This document shows positions 1-4,705 of a stretch of 6,416 nt of DNA, in pieces. The DNA lies in contig CANJSR010000296.1 of NCBI GenBank assembly GCA_947476855.1, positions 1-6,416 on the forward strand, in the 5' to 3' direction. Numbering within the stretch: the stretch's first letter is position 1; every line of letters begins with the position of its first letter. Below the pieces are notes generated by a model. That model saw only the letters and a list, made by a program, of their open reading frames with translations. It had not been told where the DNA came from and did no database searches. The translations under genes were made by a program, and so were the position numbers. The stretch comes from Acetobacteraceae bacterium. GTDB taxonomy: Bacteria > Pseudomonadota > Alphaproteobacteria > Acetobacterales > Acetobacteraceae.

Positions 1-148
1 CGGGGTGAAGATCACCGCCAGCAGCGGGGAAGCGCGGGAGATCGGCGCCGGAGAGGTCATTCTGGTGGAGGACATCCGCGGCAAGGGCCATCTGTCGCAG
101 TCGATCGGCGGCAAGATGCGGCACTCGATCTTCATTCCGATCGACTGA
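1..148 (+). CDS. Cupin-domain protein, C-terminal end (partial)
   Basis: Only the last 48 codons are in the window; the frame starts at base 2 and ends at a TGA at 146-148. The visible peptide has the pattern of the last strands of a cupin barrel: a short G-V-K-I-T strand, then E-I-G-A-G-E-V-I-L-V-E-D, then G-K-G-H-L-S and a final R-H-S-I-F-I-P-I-D. The E-D-x-x-G-K-G-H stretch is typical of small stand-alone bacterial cupins annotated only as cupin-domain proteins. The first cupin motif, with most of the metal ligands, lies outside the window, so neither metal binding nor substrate can be judged. A possible terminator hairpin follows the stop. Family call fairly sure; function unknown. Confidence 0.72.
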   Translation, partial: GVKITASSGEAREIGAGEVILVEDIRGKGHLSQSIGGKMRHSIFIPID

Positions 149-151
149 TAC

Positions 152-174
152 GGTTCGGGCGCGCCGGTCGAACC
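152..174 (+). terminator. Possible terminator hairpin after the cupin gene
   Basis: GGTTCG at 152-157 pairs with CGAACC at 169-174 around an 11-base GC-rich loop, starting four bases after the cupin stop codon. The stem is only 6 bp and no T-run follows, so it is at best a weak or factor-assisted terminator. Confidence 0.25.
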
Positions 175-301
175 CGGGCAGGGTTTGGCTGGCGCCGTCC
201 ATTTCTGGCGTTATTTCAATATGTTGTCTGGCCCGCGCATGGACGCGCGCACTCCGCCCCAGGCCAGGTGGGTGGAGGTTTGTTTCGGGCCGAGCCGCAG
301 A

Positions 302-353
302 GCGGAAACAATTGTTACAAACTGGGTAATCCGACGGGACGTTGCGGAAACAA
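302..353 (+). repeat. 10-bp direct repeat GCGGAAACAA, two copies
   Basis: GCGGAAACAA occurs at 302-311 and again at 344-353, 42 bp start to start, which is close to four helical turns. The first copy runs into a 10-bp AT-rich palindrome, AACAATTGTT, at 307-316. Both copies lie 70-120 bases upstream of the hexapeptide-repeat gene in a stretch without a credible gene. They could be paired binding sites for a regulator. No convincing -35/-10 pair was found here, so the regulatory role is inference. The rest of 149-423 shows nothing else I can support except a small leader hairpin (377-395) and the ribosome-binding site. Confidence 0.3.
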
Positions 354-376
354 AGGTCCGGCATGTTCAGAGTGTC

Positions 377-395
377 GAGAGTGATCGTCGCTCTC
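377..395 (+). other. Small leader hairpin upstream of the repeat gene
   Basis: GAGAGTG at 377-383 can pair with CGCTCTC at 389-395 (seven pairs, one of them G-U) around a 5-base loop. It lies 14 bases before the AAGGGA ribosome-binding site at 410-415. It may stabilise the mRNA leader; it does not cover the ribosome-binding site. Confidence 0.25.
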
Positions 396-409
396 CTGCA
401 ACCAACGCC

Positions 410-415
410 AAGGGA
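410..415 (+). promoter_or_regulatory. Ribosome-binding site of the hexapeptide-repeat gene
   Basis: AAGGGA lies eight bases before the ATG at 424. It supports that start over the other reading frames that stay open through the repeat region, none of which has a comparable site. Confidence 0.6.
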
Positions 416-423
416 AACCGACC

Positions 424-888
424 ATGATCCGCAACATCCTGCTGCCCGCCGCCGCAGTCCTGAGCCTGATGGCCGCCGCCCCGCAACAAGCGTCCGCCGC
501 GTGCTATTGCAATGGCGTGACCGTCGACAACGGGCTGACCATGAGCAACGGCCTAAACATGGCCAACGGTCTGAGCATGAGCAACGGTCTGAGCATGAGC
601 AACGGTCTGAGCATGAGCAACGGCCTGAGCATGAGCAACGGCCTGAGCATGAGCAACGGCCTGAACATGAGCAACGGCCTGAACATGAGCAACGGCCTGA
701 ACATGAGCAATGGTCTGAACATGGCCAACGGTCTGAACATGGGCAATGGCCTGATCACGGGGAACGGCCTGAAGAGCGGCAACGGCTTCAAAGGCACCAA
801 CGGCCTCGACACCCAGAACGGCACCTCCGCCCCCATCCACACCTCCGGCACCCGCGTCATCAGCATCAGCCTCCCCGCTCGGCGGTAA
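424..888 (+). CDS. Secreted NG-hexapeptide repeat protein, function unknown
   Basis: This 154-residue protein has three parts. Residues 1-25 are a signal peptide: M-I-R-N, a hydrophobic Leu/Ala core and an A-S-A cleavage motif. The mature chain starts A-C-Y-C. Residues 30-137 are 18 consecutive six-residue units, mostly N-G-L-S-M-S or N-G-L-N-M-S; the first and the last five or six have drifted but keep N-G. A 17-residue tail, V-I-S-I-S-L-P-A-R-R at its end, has no repeats. I know no characterised homologue. Asn-Gly favours tight turns and Leu and Met alternate between turns, so a narrow beta-solenoid or stacked hairpins is plausible (inference). The exported product and the adjacent exported ADYC-domain gene point to a shared envelope or extracellular role. 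Signal peptide, ribosome-binding site and start codon agree. Other frames remain open across the repeat only because its unit is 18 bp. Confidence 0.85.
   Translation: MIRNILLPAAAVLSLMAAAPQQASAACYCNGVTVDNGLTMSNGLNMANGLSMSNGLSMSNGLSMSNGLSMSNGLSMSNGLNMSNGLNMSNGLNMSNGLNMANGLNMGNGLITGNGLKSGNGFKGTNGLDTQNGTSAPIHTSGTRVISISLPARR
511..834 (+). repeat. 18-bp tandem repeat, 18 units, within the coding region
   Basis: Eighteen contiguous 18-bp units, each encoding six residues starting N-G. Units from about 529 to 744 are nearly identical. Silent and conservative differences occur in blocks: three identical copies of AACGGTCTGAGCATGAGC (565-618), then two with GGC for GGT (619-654), then three with AAC for AGC (655-708). 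Units after 745 diverge progressively. The block pattern is what successive local duplication by slippage or unequal recombination would leave. The unit is a multiple of three, so copy number can change without a frameshift. There are no spacers, so it is not a CRISPR array. Confidence 0.95.
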
Positions 889-895
889 GCCCCCA

Positions 896-929
896 AGGGT
901 CCGGTCATCCTCCCCCATGACCGGACCCT
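896..929 (+). terminator. Strong intercistronic hairpin, terminator or processing stem
   Basis: A perfect 13-bp inverted repeat: AGGGTCCGGTCAT at 896-908 and ATGACCGGACCCT at 917-929, with the 8-base loop CCTCCCCC. It starts eight bases after the stop of the repeat gene and ends 25 bases before the ATG of the ADYC gene. No T-run follows, so a classical intrinsic terminator is uncertain. A partial terminator or a stem that stabilises the upstream message, giving more repeat protein than ADYC protein, fits as well. Confidence 0.6.
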
Positions 930-942
930 CCGACCCACGACC

Positions 943-948
943 AGAGGA
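943..948 (+). promoter_or_regulatory. Ribosome-binding site of the ADYC-domain gene
   Basis: AGAGGA lies six bases before the ATG at 955 and sets this start, which also places the signal peptide at the N-terminus. Confidence 0.6.
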
Positions 949-954
949 CCCGCC

Positions 955-1818
955 ATGACCCGCGCCCCCTACCGTTTCTCGACCGCAAGCCGAGCGTTTG
1001 GCTGGCTGGGGGGATTGTTGATGGTGATGTGTGGGGTGGCGAGCCAAGCCCGGGCCGACCCGCCGGTCCCGACCGCGTTGCGCATCCAGGGCACGTCCTT
1101 TGTCGTGACGACCTCGGACGGCGCCGAACACCGCTCCCCGGACCTGGTGGGCGCCGAACTGACCCTCCTGGTCGACGGCAAGCTCCACCGGGTCCGGATC
1201 GACGCGGTGGAGCGTGACCCGATGGATCGCGCCCCCACCGGATCGCTGGACGACGCGGTTTGGCTGCACAGCCTGTCGATGCTACGGCCCGACGGCTCCT
1301 GGGGCCCGGTCTGCGCGCCCGGCCCGGACGGCAAGGCCGCCGGCTTCCCCCTGCGCGGGCGTCGCGGCGCCGCCTACAAGCTGGAACCAGCCGAGGACAA
1401 CATCTTCGAAATCGCCTGCACCGACGCGGCCCACGGAAAATGCGTCCGCTTCGGCTACCACCCCTGGCGCGCGACCCCGGAAGGCGTGGCGCTGCTGCCC
1501 TTCTACAACGCCTGCATCCTGATGATCCGCGGGGATTATGCCGGCAACGACTCCCCCAAGACCCGGAACGGCATGCAGATCGACATCAACGACTCCATGG
1601 ACTCGCAGCCGCCCGAGTTCGACCCGGCCTTGCATTTTGAGGCCGGATGGACCGCTGACGGCGCCGTCTGCGTGGCGCATCCGCGGGTGAAGGAGAACGC
1701 GACCCTGGCCCAACTGGAAGCCGAAATCCCCCGCCTGCGCGGTCGCACCGGCCCGATCTGCACCGAGGCCTTCGCCCGCGCCCACGGCGCCCTCATCCTC
1801 AACCGGTCCCGCCCCTGA
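955..1818 (+). CDS. Exported ADYC-domain protein
   Basis: A 287-residue protein with a clear signal peptide (residues 1-34: basic start, hydrophobic core near 17-28, cleavage motif A-R-A before D-P-P). An N-terminal segment (about 41-85) contains I-Q-G-T-S-F and L-V-G-A-E-L. The main domain (about 115-245) contains A-C-T-D-A-A-H-G-K-C-V-R-F-G-Y-H-P-W, then N-A-C-I-L-M-I-R-G-D-Y-A-G-N-D, T-R-N-G-M-Q-I-D and F-E-A-G-W-T-A-D-G-A-V-C-V. From memory of the family this order is that of the ADYC domain, named after an R-A-D-Y-C motif; here it reads R-G-D-Y-A (192-196). Six cysteines remain in the mature chain (120, 155, 163, 187, 239, 269), enough for three disulfides in the periplasm or outside. 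No enzymatic activity is known to me for the family. It follows the hexapeptide-repeat gene on the same strand after a 66-bp gap. Family call good; role unknown. Confidence 0.8.
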   Translation: MTRAPYRFSTASRAFGWLGGLLMVMCGVASQARADPPVPTALRIQGTSFVVTTSDGAEHRSPDLVGAELTLLVDGKLHRVRIDAVERDPMDRAPTGSLDDAVWLHSLSMLRPDGSWGPVCAPGPDGKAAGFPLRGRRGAAYKLEPAEDNIFEIACTDAAHGKCVRFGYHPWRATPEGVALLPFYNACILMIRGDYAGNDSPKTRNGMQIDINDSMDSQPPEFDPALHFEAGWTADGAVCVAHPRVKENATLAQLEAEIPRLRGRTGPICTEAFARAHGALILNRSRP

Positions 1819-1875
1819 CCCCCATATGGGATCCGACATGGACGAACCGCTCGGCTCCAGCATAAGACAAGGCCC

Positions 1876-2661
1876 ATGACCCAGCCCCCCGACCTTCTGT
1901 CCGCCACCGACGCCGACGGCGTGGCGACCCTGACCCTGAACCGGCCCGCGCAGCGCAACGCGTTGTCCCTGGGGCTGATGACCGCGCTGGTCGCCGAACT
2001 CGACCGGATCGCCTCTGATCCGGCGGTGAAGGTCGTGATCCTCGCCGCCGCCGGCCCCGCCTTCTGCGCCGGCCACGACCTGCGGGAAATGCGGGCCGAC
2101 CCGACCCGGGGAGCCTACCAGCAGGTTTTCGCCCTTTGCTCGCGGCTGATGCAGACGATCGTCCGCCTGCCGAAGCCGGTCATCGCCCAGGTCCATGGCG
2201 TCGCCACCGCGGCCGGCTGCCAGTTGGTCGCCACCGCCGATCTGGCCGTCGCGGCCGACACCGCCCGCTTCGCCACGCCGGGGGTCAATATCGGCCTGTT
2301 CTGCTCCACCCCCATGGTCGCGCTGACCCGCAATGTCGGGCGCAAGGCCGCGATGGAGATGCTGCTGACCGGCGACCTGCTCGACGCCGTCCGCGCCCGG
2401 GAGATCGGGCTGGTCAACCGCGTGGTGCCGGAGGCTGAATTGGCAGCCGCGACCCTCGGCCTCGCCCGCCAGATCGCGGCGAAAAGCCCGCTGACGCTGG
2501 CGATCGGCAAGGAAGCCTTCCACCGCCAGGCGGAAATGGACCTGCCCGCTGCTTATGCCTACGCGGCCGAGGTCATGACCCGGAACATGCTGGCGCGCGA
2601 CGCGGGGGAGGGGATCGACGCTTTCCTGGCCAAACGCCCGCCGGTTTGGACGGGAACGTAA
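1876..2661 (+). CDS. Enoyl-CoA hydratase/isomerase-family protein, ECHDC3-like
   Basis: A 261-residue crotonase-superfamily protein of normal length. The N-terminal half carries L-N-R-P-x-x-R-N-A-L, the CoA/oxyanion segment F-C-A-G-H-D-L (63-69) and the second oxyanion segment H-G-V-A-T-A-A-G-C-Q-L (107-117). The second segment and F-A-T-P-G-V-N-I-G-L-F-C-S-T-P resemble the ECHDC3 branch. Aligned by eye with rat mitochondrial hydratase, Glu144 becomes Gln116 and Glu164 becomes Gly136, so standard hydratase chemistry looks unlikely; another acyl-CoA reaction or thioester binding is possible. The C-terminal helices (S-P-L-T-L-A-I-G-K-E-A-F near 204) are typical. The ATG at 1876 has only a weak, close AAGG before it, but the N-terminus fits the family. 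It lies 57 bp after the ADYC gene and 43 bp before cbpA, with no obvious functional link to either. Confidence 0.9.
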   Translation: MTQPPDLLSATDADGVATLTLNRPAQRNALSLGLMTALVAELDRIASDPAVKVVILAAAGPAFCAGHDLREMRADPTRGAYQQVFALCSRLMQTIVRLPKPVIAQVHGVATAAGCQLVATADLAVAADTARFATPGVNIGLFCSTPMVALTRNVGRKAAMEMLLTGDLLDAVRAREIGLVNRVVPEAELAAATLGLARQIAAKSPLTLAIGKEAFHRQAEMDLPAAYAYAAEVMTRNMLARDAGEGIDAFLAKRPPVWTGT

Positions 2662-2704
2662 CATCGCCCCCTTGATCCGGGCGGTATGGTTGCTCACGTA
2701 ACCG

Positions 2705-3604
2705 ATGCCCATGAAAGACCCATACGCAACCCTCGGCGTACAGCGCACCGACGATGAGGCCGCGATCCGCGCGGCCTATCGCAAGCTGGCCAAACGCCAT
2801 CACCCCGACCTCAACCCCGGCAAGCCGGAGGCGGCGGAGCGATTCAAGGAAATCAACGCCGCCAACGACCTGCTGTCGGACACCGACAAGCGCGCCCGGT
2901 TCGACCGTGGGGAAATCGACGCGGAAGGGAACGAGGTCCGGAGCGAGCGGACCTACTACCGCGACACCCCGGGGCAGGAGCGGTATCGGACCTCGGGTGG
3001 CTTCACGCAGGAGGATATCGACTCCTTCTTCACCCAGAATTTCGGCGGACGTCCGGGCGCGGGCGGGCAGCGCTTCACCGCGCGCGGGGCGGATGCCCAA
3101 TACATGCTGACGGTCGGGTTCCTGGATGCCGCCAACGGGACGCTGCGCCGGATCGCCTTGCCGGATGGGCGCACGCTGGATGTCCGCATCCCGCCGGGGG
3201 TGGAGGACGGCAAGGTCCTGCGGCTGAAGGGCCAGGGCAACCCGGGCATCGGCGGTGGGCCGGCGGGTGATGCGATGGTCGAGATCTCGGTCGCGCCGCA
3301 TCCCCTGTTCAAACGCCAGGGCGACGACATCGTGATCGAACTGCCGGTGTCCCTGCGCGAAGCCGTGGTGGGCACGACGCTGGAGGTGCCGACGATCTCC
3401 GGCAAGGTGCGGCTGACGATCCCGCCGGGCTCCGGCACCGGGACCAGGTTGCGCCTGCGCGGGCGAGGGATCCGGGAGGGGCATCAGTATGTCCAGCTTC
3501 AGGTCGTGGTGCCGCCGGGAGACGAGCCAGACCTGGCCGCGTTCCTGAAGACTTGGGAACCGAAGACCGCGTTCGATCCGCGGCGAGGGCTGGAGGACGC
3601 ATGA
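2705..3604 (+). CDS. cbpA: J-domain co-chaperone of the CbpA/DnaJ type
   Basis: A 299-residue J-protein without a zinc-finger region. The J-domain (about 5-68) has D-P-Y-A-T-L-G-V, the helix II stretch A-Y-R-K-L-A-K-R-H and the H-P-D motif at 33-35 that stimulates the ATPase of DnaK. A short linker without a long Gly/Phe region follows (about 75-128). Two C-terminal substrate-binding beta domains come next: about 129-200, with R-I-P-P-G-V-E-D-G-K and L-K-G-Q-G-N-P-G, and about 204-275, with L-P-V-S-L-R-E-A-V-V-G and L-R-G-R-G-I. The CxxCxGxG motifs of true DnaJ are absent, so this is the CbpA class. A second ATG at 2711 gives M-K-D-P-Y and may be the real start; neither ATG has a good ribosome-binding site. 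The gene overlaps the CbpM gene by four bases (ATGA), so the two are very likely co-translated. Confidence 0.93.
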   Translation: MPMKDPYATLGVQRTDDEAAIRAAYRKLAKRHHPDLNPGKPEAAERFKEINAANDLLSDTDKRARFDRGEIDAEGNEVRSERTYYRDTPGQERYRTSGGFTQEDIDSFFTQNFGGRPGAGGQRFTARGADAQYMLTVGFLDAANGTLRRIALPDGRTLDVRIPPGVEDGKVLRLKGQGNPGIGGGPAGDAMVEISVAPHPLFKRQGDDIVIELPVSLREAVVGTTLEVPTISGKVRLTIPPGSGTGTRLRLRGRGIREGHQYVQLQVVVPPGDEPDLAAFLKTWEPKTAFDPRRGLEDA

Positions 3605-3912
3605 TGCGCATCCGCTCCGTCGCCGCGCTGTTCGTGGACCTTGAGGAAGCCGAACTGGTCATCTGGGTCGAGCGCGGCTGGGTCCGCCCCGAGCCGGCCG
3701 ATGCCGATTGGACGTTCCACGAGATCGATGTCGCGCGGGTGCGCCTGATCCACGACCTGCGGCGCCGGATGGACCTGACCGAGGAAGCGATCCCGCTTGT
3801 CCTGTCGCTGATGGACCAAGTCTATGACCTGCGGGCGCAGTTGGGCGATGTGCTGCGGGCGGTGGAGCAGCAGCCGGACCCGGTGAAGCGGGCGATCCTG
3901 GCGGTACTGTAG
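3601..3912 (+). CDS. cbpM: Chaperone modulator CbpM (MerR_2 family)
   Basis: A 103-residue protein matching small CbpM-type modulators in length and layout. It has an N-terminal winged-helix-like part (about 5-55, with V-E-R-G-W-V-R-P and the F-H-E-I-D-V-A-R-V-R-L-I-H-D-L-R core) and a C-terminal helix rich in Leu, Gln and Arg (about 70-100) that could form a coiled coil. In Escherichia coli, CbpM binds the J-domain of CbpA and inhibits its co-chaperone activity. The ATG at 3601 overlaps the cbpA stop as ATGA; the next codon is also ATG, so the start may be one codon later. An in-frame ATG at 3553 would lie 52 bases inside cbpA and is less likely. The 3' end faces the higA 3' end with only six bases between them and no visible terminator. 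Confidence 0.88.
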   Translation: MMRIRSVAALFVDLEEAELVIWVERGWVRPEPADADWTFHEIDVARVRLIHDLRRRMDLTEEAIPLVLSLMDQVYDLRAQLGDVLRAVEQQPDPVKRAILAVL

Positions 3913-3918
3913 GACGCG

Positions 3919-4323
3919 TTACGCGGCGCCGACGCGCGAATAGGGCTGGATCAGGACCGAGGCCGGCAGGTCGAGCAGGACGGTCAACCGACGGATCATC
4001 GGCAATGTCAGCATCCGCCTCCGGTTCATCACTTCGGCCACACGCGCTCGGCTGCCGATGGCGGGTTCCAGGTCTCGCCGGGTCAGCCCCTTCTGCTCCA
4101 TCATGAACAGGATCGCGGCGATCGGATCGGGGTCTTCGATGGGGGACGCACGTTCTTCCCAGGCTTCGACCAGTGTCGTCAACACGTCCAGCCGATCACC
4201 TTCCGGTGTCCCGGCGCGGGCCTGCATGAGGCCGGCGATCTCTGACAACGCGGCCCGGTGATCCGCGTCCGAGCGGATCGGGCGCAGCGGGGTTTCAGAT
4301 CGACTGCGGGTCGATCCGGTCAT
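3919..4323 (-). CDS. higA: HigA-family antitoxin, HTH transcriptional repressor
   Basis: A 134-residue protein with the HigA (YgjM-like) pattern. The N-terminal part has L-R-P-I-R-S-D-A-D-H-R-A-A-L and the conserved E-G-D-R-L-D-V-L-T-T-L-V-E-A-W-E-E (41-57). The C-terminal XRE-type helix-turn-helix (about 66-120) has D-P-I-A-A-I-L-F-M-M-E-Q-K-G-L-T-R-R-D-L and R-V-A-E-V-M-N-R-R-R-M-L-T. It should neutralise the HigB toxin and, with it, repress its own promoter. The ATG at 4323 was chosen because it puts the conserved region near residue 12; it overlaps the toxin gene by 29 bases. It has no good ribosome-binding site, so translational coupling to higB is likely. In-frame ATGs further upstream (4353, 4365) would add residues not expected in the family. 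Confidence 0.92.
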   Translation of the reverse strand: MTGSTRSRSETPLRPIRSDADHRAALSEIAGLMQARAGTPEGDRLDVLTTLVEAWEERASPIEDPDPIAAILFMMEQKGLTRRDLEPAIGSRARVAEVMNRRRMLTLPMIRRLTVLLDLPASVLIQPYSRVGAA

Positions 4324-4594
4324 AGGCGCGATGGGTTCCAATAAACCGGACATACACGACCCCAAAATCGAAGTTCACCCAGGCGACCAATCGGTATTTG
4401 TTGCCGCCGATATCGAAGATCACGCGACCATCGCGGAGGATATCCGCGCTGTTGAACATGCGCTTGATCGCTGGCGGATCAGGCCACTCGGCCACCCGAG
4501 CCACCTTGATCCAGGTTCGCAGGGGCTGTTCGGAGTAGCGATGGGAGGGGTTCTCCCAGAACGCCTTCAAGGTGCCGACCGATATGATCCTCAT
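4295..4594 (-). CDS. higB: HigB-family toxin, mRNA interferase
   Basis: A 99-residue protein matching the HigB toxin family over its whole length. It starts M-R-I-I-S, followed by F-W-E-N, then E-Q-P-L-R-T-W and V-A-E-W-P-D-P. The middle has F-N-S-A-D-I-L and V-I-F-D-I-G-G-N-K-Y-R-L-V (58-70), and the end has V-R-F-I-G-T-H-R-A-Y-D-R-I-D (82-95). The G-N-K-Y-R-L and F-I-G-T-H stretches are the conserved core of this RelE-related fold, which in characterised members cleaves mRNA on the ribosome. No truncation or lost conserved residue is visible, so it looks active. Toxin-before-antitoxin order is typical of higBA. The gene has its own promoter and operator (4607-4643), with the predicted transcript start about 14 bases before the ATG. 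Confidence 0.95.
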   Translation of the reverse strand: MRIISVGTLKAFWENPSHRYSEQPLRTWIKVARVAEWPDPPAIKRMFNSADILRDGRVIFDIGGNKYRLVAWVNFDFGVVYVRFIGTHRAYDRIDPQSI

Positions 4595-4606
4595 GCACCA
4601 CCCAAC

Positions 4607-4629
4607 CCCGCTCCCATTATGGGAGCGGG
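4607..4629. promoter_or_regulatory. Perfect 23-bp palindrome, likely HigA operator
   Basis: CCCGCTCCCAT at 4607-4617 and ATGGGAGCGGG at 4619-4629 are exact reverse complements around a single central T. The palindrome ends 12 bases before the higB start and covers the predicted -10 box, so a dimeric repressor bound here would block transcription. HigA proteins are known to repress their own operons through palindromes at the promoter; that this is the HigA site is inference. A dispersed REP-like palindrome is the alternative. Confidence 0.6.
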
Positions 4630-4643
4630 TGCGCCAAAGTCAA
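4616..4643 (-). promoter_or_regulatory. Sigma70-type promoter of higBA
   Basis: On the - strand, TTGACT (4643-4638, five of six matches to TTGACA) is followed after 16 bp by CATAAT (4621-4616, five of six matches to TATAAT). Transcription would start near 4609, about 14 bases before the higB ATG. The -10 box sits in the centre of the 23-bp palindrome. Confidence 0.65.
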
Positions 4644-4705
4644 TGCTGTATCAACCACCCGGTCGGGTCAGTTCAGCCAGTCGGCCGGGCGGCTGACATG
4701 CATCT

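Noticed and set aside
185..427. 80-residue open frame upstream of the repeat gene
   Set aside because: Its composition is Arg-rich, as in out-of-frame GC-rich DNA. It overlaps the leader and start of the repeat gene and has no ribosome-binding site or recognisable domain.
490..510. Lipoprotein signal with Cys27 as lipidated residue
   Set aside because: The residues before the Cys are S-A-A, without Leu or similar at -3. The A-S-A motif before it fits ordinary signal peptidase better.
529..744. CRISPR-like regular repeat
   Set aside because: The units are contiguous, 18 bp long, in frame, without spacers and with no cas genes nearby.
424..888. RiPP precursor with a repeated core peptide
   Set aside because: The product has a Sec-type signal peptide, not a RiPP leader, and no modifying enzyme or transporter is nearby. 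The repeats lack the Cys, Ser or Thr core patterns of known classes.
342..956. Other long open frames across the 18-bp repeat on both strands, giving E-H-E-Q-R-P or R-P-L-L-M-F-type repeats
   Set aside because: An 18-bp repeat without a stop stays open in several frames. Only the frame starting at 424 has a signal peptide and a ribosome-binding site.
1821..1830. 10-bp palindrome CCCATATGGG after the ADYC gene
   Set aside because: It is short, without a loop, and not placed relative to any promoter; expected by chance.
2671..2700. Heat-shock (RpoH) promoter before cbpA: CTTGAT, 18 bp, CACGTA
   Set aside because: The -35 part is fair but the -10 part is poor, and it would leave almost no leader before the ATG.
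1282..2748. 488-residue open frame on the - strand opposite the ADYC and crotonase genes
   Set aside because: It is a mirror of strongly coding + strand genes in GC-rich DNA. Its product is Gly/Arg/Gln-rich with no domain, and it crosses gene boundaries.
4673..4696. TCAGCC/GGCTGA hairpin as terminator of the monooxygenase gene
   Set aside because: The stem has only 6 bp with a 12-base loop and no T-run on the relevant strand; too weak to call.
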